A stretch of DNA of 64,000 bases from Adiantum capillus-veneris (GCA_014529385.2 CM043952.1:56148619-56212618); one strand, 5' to 3'; shown: positions 10,732-22,985, counted from the stretch's first letter. Translations and numbers: made by a program. Notes: generated by a model from the sequence alone, not told the origin.

Positions 10732-11748
10732 TATAAGGAAGTTAACTTGTTCACCTCTGAGAGATCCTGGCGTATGAATGACTGCGTATTGCTCGCAACC
10801 ATTGGGATTGTCAATTGCAGCATGCAGGGTTGCTCTCTCCACTGCTTCGTCACCCACAGTTGGTTGAACTACTGCGGCATTCACTCTGGCAGTAGCTCCA
10901 CGCCCTCGCCCTCTGTTCATTCTTCCGCGTCCTCCTCTTCCATTAGCTTGGCCACGCCCACGGGTATTCAAGGGTATGGCATTGGCGTTGGTTGCATGAA
11001 TGTTCCTCGGGCAATTGGATCTGTAGTGTCCATGCTCGCCGCAACCATAGCATCGAGCATCAGGGAACTCCATGGTTGTGGTGGTAGCCACAATAGGGCG
11101 CTGGTTATAGGTTTGGTTGGCTGGTCTGTTGTCCCAAGCAGTGTTCCTTGCCCTCTTTGACCAATGATTCCTCCTGTTCAGATTAGCCTTTTGTACTTCG
11201 AGAGCTAGAGGTTTAGCCCTCAACAAGGCATCATGTAGCGTTGACGGCCTGAGAGCCTCCAGCCGAGTGTTCAAGGGATCGATTAGTCCTTGACAGAACC
11301 TTGCCACCTGTTGTTCCAAGGTCATCTTCGGAGCATATCTCCGAAGAGTGACAAACTTTGCATAGTATTCTTCGACCGATGAATTCAGCTGCCGAAGTGA
11401 AAAGAATTCATTCATTCTCAAGGTCCTATAGGCAGGTGGTAAATAACGTCCCATTATCGCAGCTTTGATGTCTTCCCAGGACTGGGAAGATCCCTTAATA
11501 TCCATGTCCCTGCAATGTTGCTTCCACCATATCTTGGCATCGCCAGTCACGCGGAACATCGCAAGCATGGTTTGATTTACGGGTTGGGTTCCCGCAGCTT
11601 CAAAGTAATCGTCCATGGCTTCCATCCACACTTCCGCATCTCTCTCCACATTTGCCCCCTCGCCCTTAAAGATCGGAGGTTGGGCTTGCTTAAGGAGGAG
11701 CTTCTTCTCTTGCGCTGCCGAGTACAGAGCAACAGGCGGTACCTACAT
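10690..11748 (-). pseudogene. gag: Chr1 gag with CCHC knuckle
   Basis: The frame reads through a typical plant gypsy gag core (KIWWKQH, YLPPAYRTL, ARFCQGLIDPLNTRLEAL), then a CCHC zinc knuckle (CYGCGEHGHYRSNC) and a Gly/Arg-rich RGRG stretch, and fuses to the start of protease. The likely start is ATG at 11748-11746, but the next codon is TAG (11745-11743). The longest stop-free stretch begins just downstream, in the segment with LYSAAQEKKLLLKQ. So translation as written is blocked at codon 2 unless an alternative start is used. Confidence 0.82.
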
Positions 11749-12212
11749 GGGTTATACGAAATTCTTGCTACCATTACTTGAATTTCAAGAGACACGAGAC
11801 TTTAGTAAAATTCAAAATTCCACTTTATCAAGAGACAGAGATTCAGAGACAAAAAGCACTTTATTGATGGAAATTTATTACAATCGAAACTCCTCAAGGT
11901 TTAGAATGACTGATGACCGCTTATTACATGGCTTTATGGATTTGCGTATAACATACGCCTAGGAAATGGTATTGACATGATGCACTACTTCATTCGTGTA
12001 ATAGTTCTTATACACATTCTTGAGGGGATAATAAACTAAGATATCGGGCCGGAGTTCCGCTTTCAGTAATCCAAGGTTTTGACTCGGTTTGCTGGGATCA
12101 CATTGGTGACCTTCTCCAAGAGCCAGTCATTGATGGTTTGGTTGGAGTTGCCCGAAACAGTCTGATCCAATCGTGTGGGCACCAAGTAGAATATCTCTAT
12201 TACTCTCAACTC

Positions 12213-12473
12213 TTATCCCCAACGTATCTTCTTCAAGTCGGTAGCCAGGCATCCTAGCTTCTGCGCATTGATGTAGTAGACCCCTCCTGGAAATGTCCAA
12301 TCAAGTTCCCATCCTTTGTCAATGCGAGTGGAGTGTGGCGTATAAGCCTTCAACAGTATCTCCATGACATCTCGCCTGAACTGGTAAACAGGGGATCTTC
12401 GAGCTTGCTCATAAATAAGCTCAAACACTTGGAACTTCCGATATTCGAGCATGGGATCTTCCTGCAACACCAA
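12213..12473 (-). CDS. Unrecognised 86-codon ORF in the Chr1 leader
   Basis: It lies between the primer-binding site and gag, in the sense direction. It starts with an ATG, encodes a mixed-composition protein (MVLQEDPMLEYRKFQVFELI near the start) and stops before gag. The composition is protein-like rather than low-complexity, yet I recognise no family. It could be a real leader ORF, a captured fragment or chance. Other copies of the element are needed to tell. Confidence 0.35.
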   Translation of the reverse strand: MVLQEDPMLEYRKFQVFELIYEQARRSPVYQFRRDVMEILLKAYTPHSTRIDKGWELDWTFPGGVYYINAQKLGCLATDLKKIRWG

Positions 12474-12566
12474 TGCAAGGAATTCGGATCAACTACCTAT
12501 ATACTTTCAGTTCCTTTTAAATGTTCAAACAATACGACTTCATTTTCCCAGCCTAACCTAGGCTTA

Positions 12567-12578
12567 GCTCTGATACCA
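12567..12578 (-). promoter_or_regulatory. Primer-binding site of Chr1
   Basis: The minus strand reads TGGTATCAGAGC, four bases inside the LTR boundary at 12583. This is the initiator-Met tRNA type. Confidence 0.88.
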
Positions 12579-12582
12579 GGTG

Positions 12583-15351
12583 TGAGGTCCCCACCCCGTC
12601 GTATCAAACAACGGATCTGATGGTAAACCTGGTGGCCACTAGACCTATAGAGGAAGCAAACAAAATAGTTCAGGGTTCAACTAGCGGACGATCTCTCATC
12701 ACAAAGTGAGTCGAGTTCGAGCCTACTAGCAACGAGATCTAGCTCCACCTCGCAGGGGAAGCGTACTTAACTATCTAGCGATCCTAAGACCCACCTTCCA
12801 AGAGGAGAGAAACCCCGAGTGCCTTTTTCCCCATGTTTCAGAGGCACGTACTCTCGAGAATTCCCCGCTCTAGGGGCAATGAGCATTACTAATATCGAGT
12901 AAGCACTATGGGGACAGAGAGTTCTCGACCAATTGGGACCACCCATCTCGTAGGCCTTGGCAACCTGAGCCAAGCCCCCACTTTCCACCCCCACACTCAC
13001 ACTTCCTCGTGTGACCTAATTACTACCGCAAAGGTTGTTCAACATAAATATTCCTTGTTTACTTTCGAATCACATGGTTCGTTAAAACAGCCCTTCAACC
13101 AGTATTGCAAACAACACCAAGACAGAATTCTAGTAAAAATTCTACTTAAACTTATTCATAAAAATTCCAATGTTCTGGAGGTACAACATCCCCCCTCCAG
13201 CGAGAGTTCACTCCTCCCGTTGTCGCCTAGCTGCCCATACAACTAGGTATGTCCACCGCATAGAAAGCACGTCATGGACACTCCCACCGCATAGAAAGCA
13301 AGACGTGGGTTCCCACCGCATAGAAAGCAAGTCGTGGGTATCCACCGCATAGAAAGCATGTCGTGGATTCAAGAGTCCTAACGAGGAACTCTGCCCCCTG
13401 TGATCAGTAGGGGGGTTAGGACTGATTCAACATTGGAAATAAAATGAACATGTCGAGCTAAATTTTCCCTAGCAAACATTCTTTCCTCTTGCAAACAGCA
13501 TACCCATCAATCATTTCTTTCCTACTTTATACTTAAATGTACTATGCATTCGATGCCGAGGTTTCTGTCGGATTTCTCCAACATGTTCGGGGATATGTTC
13601 ATTCCTAACTAATCGTATGCAATGTTAATTAAACAACTTGGATAAAAATATGATCTACCTCTTCCACTTCTTCATCGATGGCCCGTGAGATGGCCGGTAT
13701 TGGCTCGTCCATGGGAGCCTTTCCCTTTCCGTTGACATTGCTCGTTCCTGCTTCGCGATCATGGGCACCACCGAAGCGCGTCCTCTTAACCGGGGCCATT
13801 TCTCACTACTTTAAATGATTAGCTTGGAGAAAGAGCTAAGGTTCACAAGCATCATAACAGTCCAATGGGTGGATTAGTGACATCAATTAATCCCTCTTAT
13901 ATGAGAGTCTAGATTTCTTTCATAAGCAATCATTAAGGATGGCACATAATCCTATGGGAACCGGCTCTAAGATAATTATTCGGCTTACATGATCAAGAAT
14001 AATTAGGATTTCACTATTGGAATTACCAGAGAATTGGATTAAGTATGATTAGACTATTTCCTAGCAATTAGATGATGCAGATTTACCCTATGCATATGTG
14101 TGAGAAAAAACCAATTCTTAGAGACTTAATGACGGATTAATTTCTCCTTAATTACGTCTTAATGTATAAGAGAAATGAATTCAATTAAGCTACAATGTTA
14201 ATGAGTGATTACAATAGTGATTCTCTTCAATCTGCACAAATACTAGCTTACCGATTAATTACTATGCTATCTAGAGAGAGAAGATTATGATAATTATGCT
14301 CTAATCATTAATTCGAGAGTGAAGAATGGCTGATAATTCAGCTATGGAATGATGATTACATAATAAGTACGAATAAGGAGAATTTAGAGAGTAGTCATAG
14401 AGATTTTCGACTAGGAATAGGCATAATAGACAAGGAATTTAGATGGTAGAGAAAAAGATTCACAGATGGCATTAATTAAACTGTCGTTACCGTGATTAAG
14501 AGCTGGTAATCTTCTCAATTTTCTGATCTAATCGAGCTTCTTGAGATGAAAATTCGGCGGCACCTCCCTCCTTGCTTCTTCTTCAATAGGTGTGTGATTC
14601 GGCAGCACCTCCCCAATGTGTGTGGGTGTGTGTGTATGCACTGTGTGTATGTGTGATCATAAGAGTGTGTGTGTGTGTGTGTGTATGCAGGTCTTTAAAT
14701 AGGCTCCTACAGGCTAAAAATCGATCTGGGTTGCTAAATGCATCTGGGAGCTTCTCCAGTTAAGCATGGCAAGTCCAGTTCTCTGCCCACCAAGTGTCAG
14801 GTTGGCTTGGTTAACTGGTTCTGAGACTGAGTTGCAGGCTTGGCAGCTTTCCCAAGACTCCCACAAAGCAAGAGGGCGCCCCCTAGCTGCTAAAGCTGAT
14901 CTGGAGTGGCCTGGGACCTGTTCCCACACAGTCCCGGGCCCCCGGTGCCTCCCCGGACAATTTTTAGGAAATTTGGTTCTAGGCTAAAACGGGTCATACG
15001 AATCGGATTTTGATGCCGTAAATTGCCATACGAAGCTCTAACTAAGGCGTACTGGCCCGAGTACCTGCCATATTTAGCAGCCCCCGAGGTCCGAAAATGC
15101 ATTTTTTTCAAATTCAGGGTACGGGTGCAGATTTTCGAGACGGTCAAGACTGGACGGGTCGGATGACCAAAAACTTACTATTTTTGGAAATTTTTCACAA
15201 AAATTATTTTAATTCACATTTTGAAGCGTTATAACATTCTAAACATCATGGCACTGACAGAATCTGAAAAACTGCTAAAAATAGTAACTTATTCCATTGT
15301 ATTCATTTCGTGATACAAGGGTGTTCTTGTGATCGGGTCAGAGACCTTACA
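12583..15351 (-). repeat. 5' LTR of Chr1 (2,769 bp)
   Basis: Direct copy of 4694-7462, same length to the base. It carries the same fourfold repeat (13253-13358), GT tract and TATA-like box (14701-14693). It ends in GAAGT (15352-15356), the second copy of the target duplication. Confidence 0.92.
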
Positions 15352-15705
15352 GAAGTGCAGGACTATCTAAGTTTTTACCTCCAAAGCATAGGTCAATCTT
15401 GAAAAATCTAATTTTCCATGTTCTCAAGACCCACTTGCATACTTTCCCTGTGAGGCCTTTTATAGTTGGGCAGTCCATGAACAGGTGGGCCAGATCTTCA
15501 CTAGTCAACCTGCACCCCAAGCATCGATCTGACCCAATCCCTCTCTCTTGAGTCTTCACCCCCGTCTGTAGAGTACCCCAAGTAACCTTCCACAAGAAAA
15601 CCTTCATGCATCGTGGAACCTTTGGCTTCCATAAGTTCTCCATTACATGCTCCCACCTTTCCCCGGATGGCCAAGGTTTGCCCCATGCTATTCCTAAAGA
15701 GGGCT
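15352..15705 (-). mobile_element. Line1, upstream piece: zinc-binding domain after reverse transcriptase
   Basis: The minus-strand frame contains KPKVPRCMKVFLWKVTWG followed by C-x2-C...H...C (CLGCRLTSEDLAHLFMDC), the zf-RVT type zinc-binding domain found C-terminal to reverse transcriptase in plant LINEs. An upstream AWGKPWPSGERW segment belongs to the same frame. No RT core is present further right, so the LINE copy is 5'-truncated, as is usual. The 3' continuation is at 4691-4313 on the other side of Chr1. Confidence 0.75.
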
Positions 15706-16689
15706 TTTAGAAGCTTTGAAAAAAAAGAAGGAAAGGGGAGAGCCAGCATTTTTGGAAAAGGAGGCTTCTTTTTGCTTGGGGAGAAGGAAGAGGAGAATTG
15801 AGAAAAGGGGGAAGCTTCGTGGCTCGACGGTCTAAGCAGCCACACGATGGTGAAGCATCGTCCGTGAAACAGCTCAAAAGGGCGAACGCTTTGCAGAAGA
15901 AGGAGCCAATGAGGGCTGCCAAGAGGAGAAGCATATGCCGAAGTGAAGCCAACATTGTATTTTCCGTTGAGGTGTGTGCCAACGGAGTCAAGCTTCGAGG
16001 TAGATGTGTGCCCCTCTGTACGGATTGGTGATGGCCATGGTGCGACCTAGAGTAAGCCATATGGATTTTGTACATGGTGTTTTTCTTTGAAGGAGAAGCT
16101 TTCATTGCCAATTTTTGGTGTCCACGCACCACCAGAACAAATCACCCACGAGCAAATCAAAAGCCGAAAAGCAAAGCCGAAAAATTGTACGGCACACCGA
16201 GCAAACATCGCAAGCCGAAAATCACATTGGGCAAACTGCTCAAAAGCGAATCAGAGATCAGCCGAAAAAAACGAACAAAAAGACCAACTCCAAGCAGCAG
16301 CGAAGTGTCAGGCAAATAAATTTCAAAAAAAATCTCTTCCCCCCTACCCCCTTTCTCCTTTGCTTGTGTCTAGGGTGTGCGGTGCCGGTGTGTGTGAGCA
16401 TGTCCCGGCCCCGGTCCCCTGTGCATGTGAGAGAGAAAGAGAGAGAAGTGTTGAGTTGTGGAAGTGCGAGAAGCGGGCAAGATTGGTGTGATCGCTGTCT
16501 GAGGATTGTGCAAAGCGTTTGTGCGTTGGGTGAAGTACAGGCGAGGCCTTGCTAGTGTAAATTGTTAAATTTGAAGGTGTTTTCAAGAGGACAGGGTTGA
16601 TGTGAATGGTCTGAGCTATATAGGGGAAGCTCTTTGTGTGTTGGGTGTGCTCCCCATTCCCCCTCTCCAACGTAGTCCCCTGTTTTAAA
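15706..16689. other. No gene recognised
   Basis: Purine-rich DNA next to the Line1 truncation point, then sequence with several overlapping ORFs of 80-150 codons in different frames and low-complexity Lys/Arg/Ser content. A short GA-rich run lies at about 16430-16448. None of the ORFs resembles a known protein, and they overlap each other, so they are treated as chance. Confidence 0.4.
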
Positions 16690-17667
16690 TTATTTTGACC
16701 GCCTACATGTCAAAGAAGTCTTTTTGTCATCTTTTTTTAGCATAGTAGATGCTACCAAACACCATATTGTAAGGTGTTGTTCCAATGCAATTCTTGTAGG
16801 CCACTCTATATGCCATAAAGCATAATGTAACTTCTAGTCCCAATCCGTTTGTAAATTCACCACAATTTTTGTCAATACTGTGCAAAGTGTTTTATTAGCA
16901 GCTTCAGCCTGTCCATTGACTTGCGGATGATATGGGGTAGACTTCTTATGAATAATCATGAATTACTCAAGGAGATTTTCAATAACTTTGTTTATGAAAT
17001 GTGTGCCTTTATCAATGACAGTTTCTATGGGTAATCCATATCTTACAAAGACATTGTCATATAGAAAATGTGCAGTGGTTTTGGCATCTGCCTTTTGTGT
17101 GGCTTTTTCTTCAGCTCATTTTATGAGATAGTCCATGGCGATGATGATATATTGGGCATGGGATTTGAAAGCGGGAGGTGAGATTGGTCCCACAAAATCT
17201 AGACCCCACTTAGCAAATTCCCTTGCTCCCATCATTGGCCGTAGTGGCATCTCATCTCTCTTTATAGGTACCTTGGTACACTGACACTCATCACATTGCA
17301 TAACATATTCTTCCACATTTATGTGCAATGTAGGCCAACATATTCTTGTAGTCAAGACAATCTTAGTTGCTTATCTCCTCAGAAATGGCCCCCCAATAAT
17401 TCCTCCATGTGCTTGCTCCAAGATAGGCAGATATGTATTTTCTATTGCACATATTTTGAGTTGGGTATCCTTCCCTCTCTTGTAAAGTTGATTTTTAATG
17501 AACGTGAAGTCTTGAGCTTCCAATTCAATGGATCTTTGTCTGGCTTGCATTACATTTTCAGGGAACGTCCTTGTTGTTAGGTAATCAACCATACATTGAA
17601 TCCATTGAGGTGTAATTGTTATCGAAAACAATGTGGCATATTCCACAAGTGGACTATTCCTACACGT
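16690..17667 (-). pseudogene. GypA integrase, left piece
   Basis: Reading minus from 17667: a linker (PQWIQCMVDYLTTRTF), a second zinc-binding region (HGG...YVMQCDECQ at about 17330-17270), then the core with WGLDFVGPI (Asp, about 17200), VIDKGTHF (Asp, about 17010) and GQAEAANK (Glu, about 16915). Stops occur in frame at three or more places, for example after DYLIK. All three catalytic acidic residues are still present. The similarity fades near 16690. It would have integrated the element's cDNA; it is now inactive. Confidence 0.82.
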
Positions 17668-17672
17668 AGCAC

Positions 17673-17908
17673 TGTGCACGTATGTCGCACGTGTCAATGC
17701 AAGGAACTTGCCTATACACTGTGTGCGAGCCACAAATGGCTCCAAGCACACAACAAGCCTAAACTAGTAAGCTCAAAGATGGCGATCGTGTGTCACTCAT
17801 CGCTCTACGCTTGCTGTCGTGGAGGATTCCTTATCGCGAAGAAGAGGGAGACGCCGCTACGCCGCACTCAACCGCCTTGCTGCCATCGTGTCGCCCCAAT
17901 GCTTGATC

Positions 17909-17946
<38 letters not shown>

Positions 17947-18267
17947 GCATACACACACACACACACACACAAGGAGATGAAAGAAGAAGATGGAGATGGA
18001 GGAAGAGCACTCTTCAATTGCAAAAATGAGAGAATCAATGAATTTTAGGTTTAGTTGACTTTTATATGAGCTCGCCCCATTCACACTTGGGTGCCCATGC
18101 TTAGCCAACTAATCCCTTGAATGTTCCAGTTTTAAAGTGCACCTCTCATCGGCGATCACTCTTAACCATTCCTATTGGACCGACAAGCCCGGTACCTGAC
18201 TCTACCAAGTAAATAATACAACGTCTGTCGTAGGTGATAGGGTGTCCGTGAGCCGTGAGGGTTAACA
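17673..18267 (-). repeat. 3' LTR of GypB (595 bp)
   Basis: The minus strand begins TGTTAACCCTCACGG and ends GTGCACA. A TATA box (ATATAAAA) is at 18068-18061. A compound microsatellite, (CT)n at 17912-17944 then (AC)n at 17951-17971, lies inside. A 33-base hairpin (arms TGTGTGC and GCACACA at 17720-17726 and 17746-17752) is shared with the Cop2 LTR. Confidence 0.85.
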
Positions 18268-18279
18268 TGCCCCCCTTCC
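18268..18279 (-). promoter_or_regulatory. Polypurine tract of GypB
   Basis: The minus strand reads GGAAGGGGGGCA directly before the TG of the 3' LTR, a strong polypurine-tract candidate that fixes the orientation. Confidence 0.75.
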
Positions 18280-20000
18280 TGATGCAGATTCCATCCTCGA
18301 AAGCTATCGAGTTGAAGCTCGTTCGTTCAGGTGGAAGAGAATTTGAGATGAATGTCCTTAGCCTTCTTTAGTCACTGCAAAATCAAACAACATTGGCACA
18401 TTAATTGCATTCTTATATACAATAAAAAATCATATACAATTGTAGGCAGACAATTTGATTGGTAACAAAATTTTAAACCATTTGTCAGCAATAAACATTA
18501 AATTTCAATATAATCAAACGTATAAATAGTTGTAAAGATAAAAATTTAAACAAGTTTGGGGTCGCTAATTTAACGGTCGAAAGGCACTAAATATCGACTA
18601 TTAATACCATGGGCAAGCTTCTCACTTTTCTCTGGTCATTAAGTTGTTTAATTGCGAGAGCCAAGTATTTCATGTCCGAGGGCTGACTAGAGGCTATACC
18701 TAGAAGACTTTGTAGTTAAGCTACAATAAAAGGAATTTCTCATGAAATCATTGCCTGACTGGTTACCTTTTCTTTGACCCCCCAAAGTCTTTTCAGAGTG
18801 ATTCAATTTTGATGTGTGTGCTTATTTTGTATGCCTTGGGTTTTTTGCTTTTCAAGGAAAAGCGCCCAAACTAGGAACCTCTAGGGCTCTAGTACCATAG
18901 GCAATGCATGTGAGTGGAGTACCAAATCAAGCTGAGATTTCTCTTCCAGCTTAAGATTTTACATTGTGGCACTTTGATTTTTTTTTTTTTTGTTCGTTTT
19001 CAACATTTTAATTTTGTAACTTTGGGGGGTCATATAACGTTGTTACCCTCCCCAGGCTCATCACACTAGTAAACTCCCTTTATAATACTTAAGCTAAAGG
19101 TCAATAGGGACTAAGCCCACTAGAAAGCCCTAGTAAATTTCACACAATGCTGCCTAAATTGGATTAAGAACCTAAGTAACCATTGATAATTAGGAGGGCA
19201 TTCCCCATGGTATTAAGAGAAGATTTGTAACGCCTAGCTTGGTCAAACTAGCTTAGTCCGACTGCTTGATTTTCAAACCTAGACAAGTGATTATGACAAA
19301 AAATTACATTGAATTTAATGTTTGATACTAAGCAAATGTGCTGGATATTATGCTACCAATCATAATTAAAGCAAACAAACATGGATGAAAAAAGATAAGG
19401 GGCAATGCTAATGGACAAGAAACACCTATTTGTGTTGATGGTCGCGCTTGATTTGAAGTGTGAATGAGCTAAAGATTCCATGAAGGTCCAAATTCTAACA
19501 ACAACAACACGTTCCTGTACACACGAGGAAACGCAAAGAATACCTCTAGGAGGCACATCAGTGGGAAGAAAGAACTTTTCTAATCACTCAACTCTAAAAC
19601 AGAAACACTCCTATCGTACTAGTCCTACCTACCCTCCATCACTCGAGTGATGAGGATCAAAGTTGTTTGATGACATAGGTTTCTATTTCAGTGTATCAAA
19701 TGTGAATGTGTAGGTCTGGGTCAATGTTTTGACTTTTATTGTGCATAGTCGTTTGCTAATTGCTCTTGCTCTTTATTATTTTTCTTTTTTGTGAGTGTAA
19801 GGCTTTATATATACATTCCCTAAGATTGGGAGATTGAGAAGTCACGGAGGAAGGTTGAGAGGGGAGTGAGTGAATGATGACTGTCAGCAAACGCTCCCCC
19901 CTTCCTTTGGTAGATCATACTGTTTAAAACGTGCTTGTCACCCTTTGAAACCAGTTGTTCCAGTTGGTAATAGGTGGGGATTTTTGCCATTAGTTTTCTT
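18280..20000 (-). other. 3' non-coding region of GypB
   Basis: About 1.7 kb between the last protease-linked reading frame and the polypurine tract. It is AT-rich with scattered stops in all frames, a T run near 18980, and no RT, RNaseH or integrase motif on either strand. Retroelements of this class normally carry pol here, so the lack is significant. Confidence 0.6.
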
Positions 20001-22398
20001 TTACCTTAGGTGCCTCATCGATTTGCAAGGGTGGTAAGGTACTCTCCTAGGATCGAACTTGAAGTGGTTCATTAGGTGATTCTTGAACACTGGGAGGTGT
20101 GGATTCCTTTGTAGCTTTATGGAGGTCCCTATTATAGGTGGAGGCTGTGGAGAAGCTTTTACCGCTATGGATGCATTACATGAGGAGCTAGAAGCTTCAT
20201 GGGACTCCCCCCTTCCTGATCTAGGTGGAACAAATCGTTCTTTCTTCGGTACCCAAACTAGCTCTGGAGCGGGTGTGTAGTATTCTATGATTTTTTTCCT
20301 TTCGTGATTGTCGATTCTTTTTGGAGCTACGGGATTGGACTCACATGGGTCAGGTGACAAGTAAGAACACAATCTAAATTTGGTATCCAGATTTGATCGT
20401 TTCTTGATAGTAGCCTTGGGCTTCCAATAGTCGTTTAGGAATCCACCGCCACATTTCCTTACATTTCTTGGAGTGAGTGGGACGTTTCTTACAAGGTGCC
20501 AAAAATTTGGGCTTCTGTTTTTTAGCACTAGCTATAGACGCTAAAGAAGATTTAGGGATCCATTTGTATGTTTTCTTCGTTATATTAGGATGAGTCTTGT
20601 CAGAAGCTATATGCATTGCTTCTAGCATATTTAAGGGTACAAGTGGTGGCAATTTATCCCCCTCATGTGTTACCCAGGCCGTCCCCCTGTTTCCCCAAGT
20701 GCCTATGGTTGCTGCTAGGTGGACCCAATCCACATTATCCGACTCAGTCATCCCAGGTAGTACATCCATATAAGGAGAATCTTCTCCAACATCAGTGTCC
20801 GCTTTACACGTGTAACAATACTGCAATGGGGCCGAGTGAACTGTGGTGTCAGATCTATGATCAATTATAAACCTGTTTCCTAGGGGATGTGCTTGACCGG
20901 TTACAAGATCCACTCTAATGACAGAATCTTGGAACTGTAGGTAGACTTGGTTTTTAGACCAGTCATGCACCATTTTTGCTTCCCTCATGAAAGGACGTCC
21001 AAAGATCATCTCCGATGCCATAGTGTGTTTGGAGAAATCCATAAAAATGAAGGTAATTCTTATTTTATGTCCAAAGAACTTAATCTTGAGATCCTCTAGC
21101 ATCCCAATAGGTTTAACAATAGACCCATTGGCCATCTCCACTACTATGGTTGTGGTCACAAGTTGAGGTCTTTCCATAGTTTCCTAGAAATTTTTTGTCA
21201 CAATGCTAACCCCAACGCCACCATCAAGGATTCCCTTCACAGTTAATCCCTTAGTAGTGATTGGTATGGTTGCATTGGATTTATCTCCCTCAAAGTATTG
21301 TCCCAACTTATTGACATGTATTTCTATAACAAGGTTCTCATCTAGGTTGGGTTGTGGATCTGATTGTTCCTCCTCTATTGGCATCTCCCCAGATCCATCC
21401 ATCTATGCAAATTGTGGTAGCCCAAACTTCAGTTCTCCATTGAGGAAGGCTCGAAGAGCTGAGACTAGCTTGAGGTCTTTATATAGTTTGGACATGATGG
21501 TGGTTCTAACTTCTGAACACATGAAATCCATCAATTTGGCAATGTTTAACGGCATCTTTTGGACTTCCGTCCCTTCACGTGGGGAAGATGGCATCTCCAT
21601 TTCTTCGATAGGATCAGGTAGTCCCTCTGTAAACATTCTTTCCATCAAGAAGTGAGTACACCCACTTTCCCATGACTTTAAGTTACTTTTTTCTTGGATG
21701 ACCCTAGGTATGGCTAAGGGTCTATGGACTTGGTGAGGTTGTTGTTGCATAGGGAACACGGTGTCTGTAATCTGGATCTACCTAGGTGCTAGTTTTAGAT
21801 CCCTTTGGGTATCTTCTACCAAACTCCTTGATTGCTTGACTCACTCAATCTCCTCTATAGGATTTGGATAAGTTCATATCTTCTTCTTGGATCCTGGCCA
21901 TTGTGGCTCATGAAGATCTTCCTTGTTGGTTTCTATCTTAGCGGTCATTTTGGTCTCCATGGTTTCACCTGAATCAGAATCCTCGTCAGAGTCGTTCATA
22001 TATACGGGGTCGTCACCAGTCCCTATGTCGGTCTTTGAACTGGGGTCTAACTTCGCTGCTTTTTGTGATCTCTTCCTTCGTGTTTTCTTCTTTTCTGAGA
22101 TTGGGCAATTGATGTCGTGTTTCTTTCTTCAAGAATATAAATTTGTTTTTGGAGCATCGATCGTGTGAGTACGTTTACTGGTACCACCGGCGTACTTTGT
22201 GATGGCTCCTCGGTAACTCAATCAAGTTTAATGGCGTGATCTTTGGTGCATTTGGATTATTTGGACATAGGGCAATCAAATGATCTATGCCACATCAATT
22301 ACACATGAGTATCGGCATTGTAGACATGCTCGCTTGATTGGTTTGCATTAGTGTGGCGTTCTTTTGTAGCCTAATAGGACACTCGGCTACACAATGTG
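20001..22398 (-). pseudogene. GypB zinc knuckle, protease and downstream region
   Basis: Minus strand from 22398: the second half of a split zinc knuckle (Cys codon 22381-22379), another knuckle at 22303-22265 with an internal TGA, then a frame running from 21759 to 20374 broken by TAG at 21405-21403 and 21186-21184. Protease Asp-Gly-Gly is at 21225-21217 (ILDGGVGVSIV), followed by MANGSIVKPIG and IFGRPFMREA, the usual flap and C-terminal motifs. Downstream, in part after a frameshift, come three W-(I/V)-P-K motifs (KWIPKS, RWIPKR, VWVPKK; 20528-20001). Dead in this copy. Confidence 0.75.
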
Positions 22399-22905
22399 TG
22401 TAGTTTCACTAGGTGGGAACGCTCTCCTATGAGACGGGCAGTGAATCAATCAGTAATTACTACGATAATTACCATGGTAAACCAAAGGCATATAAATAGG
22501 GCCCATTACATTGTAATCGGGTTAGCATTTTGGTTGGCATTTGTTGGCAATTATACTCGAGCTAACAATCATTGGCAGTTGTTGTCGGCTATACTCTGTT
22601 CATCCTTTTGTTCATAAGCCACATCATCTTCATTGTAATCCTTCATCTGTAATTTTTATTACAGCAGTACAGTATATTCCAGTTATACCTATTTTGTACT
22701 CAGTTACTCTGAATCTGAATCTGAATCTGAATATGAATCTGAATATCATTCTCAGTACTTAGTCTAGTTCTTATTCCAGTAGATGTATTCCAGTTCAACT
22801 TCCGTTCCTTTGTCCAGTCTACTGTCTGAACTAATACATCACTAGTAGCTGTAAGCTTCTAACACTGGAATAATTAGCTATCTCAAGAGATCAGCTCCAG
22901 TTCCA
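22399..22905 (+). repeat. 5' LTR of GypC (507 bp)
   Basis: Begins TGTAGTTTCACTAGG and ends GTTCCA. A TATA box (TATAAATAGG) is at 22491-22500. A small (ctgaat)n-like run lies at about 22711-22745; the 3' LTR has fewer units. By eye the LTRs are about 95% alike. Confidence 0.88.
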
Positions 22906-22908
22906 TTT

Positions 22909-22925
22909 TGGCGATCACGATGGCT
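22909..22925 (+). promoter_or_regulatory. Primer-binding-like site of GypC
   Basis: TGGCGATCACGATGGCT follows the LTR after a short T run. It starts with TGG as a PBS should, but I cannot match it to a specific tRNA. The sites of GypB and GypD in the same position are similar in layout (T run, then TGGC). Confidence 0.45.
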
Positions 22926-22985
22926 AGAGCTAAAGCTCGTTGACTGAAACGCTCTTCTCCCAGTTGGAAGTTCTCAGCTCCAGCA

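Larger units (their letters stand above)
4694..15351 (-). mobile_element. Chr1: Ty3/gypsy chromovirus, nearly complete, inserted in Line1
   Basis: A 10,658-bp element with two direct LTRs of exactly 2,769 bp each. By eye they differ at about 25 positions and by no indels, so it is young. Order on the minus strand: LTR, PBS (12578-12567), leader with an 86-codon ORF, gag, protease, RT-RNaseH-integrase-chromodomain, polypurine tract, LTR. Target duplication GAAGT lies at 4687-4691 and 15352-15356; two extra bases (tc, 4692-4693) sit between the left copy and the LTR. The chromodomain places it among chromoviruses. Gag and protease carry stops and frameshifts, so it is probably not autonomous. 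Confidence 0.93.

Noticed and set aside
15706-16555. Several overlapping 80-146 codon ORFs
   Set aside because: They overlap in different frames, are low-complexity and match no family I know.
16690-17667. Chr1 or GypB as source of this integrase piece
   Set aside because: It is outside both elements' boundaries and joins the 37868 piece across GypB.
17673-18267. Two independent solo LTRs at 17.7 and 37.3 kb
   Set aside because: Neither has its own target duplication, but the outer flanks of the pair match (AGCAC), and PBS-like and polypurine sites face inward.
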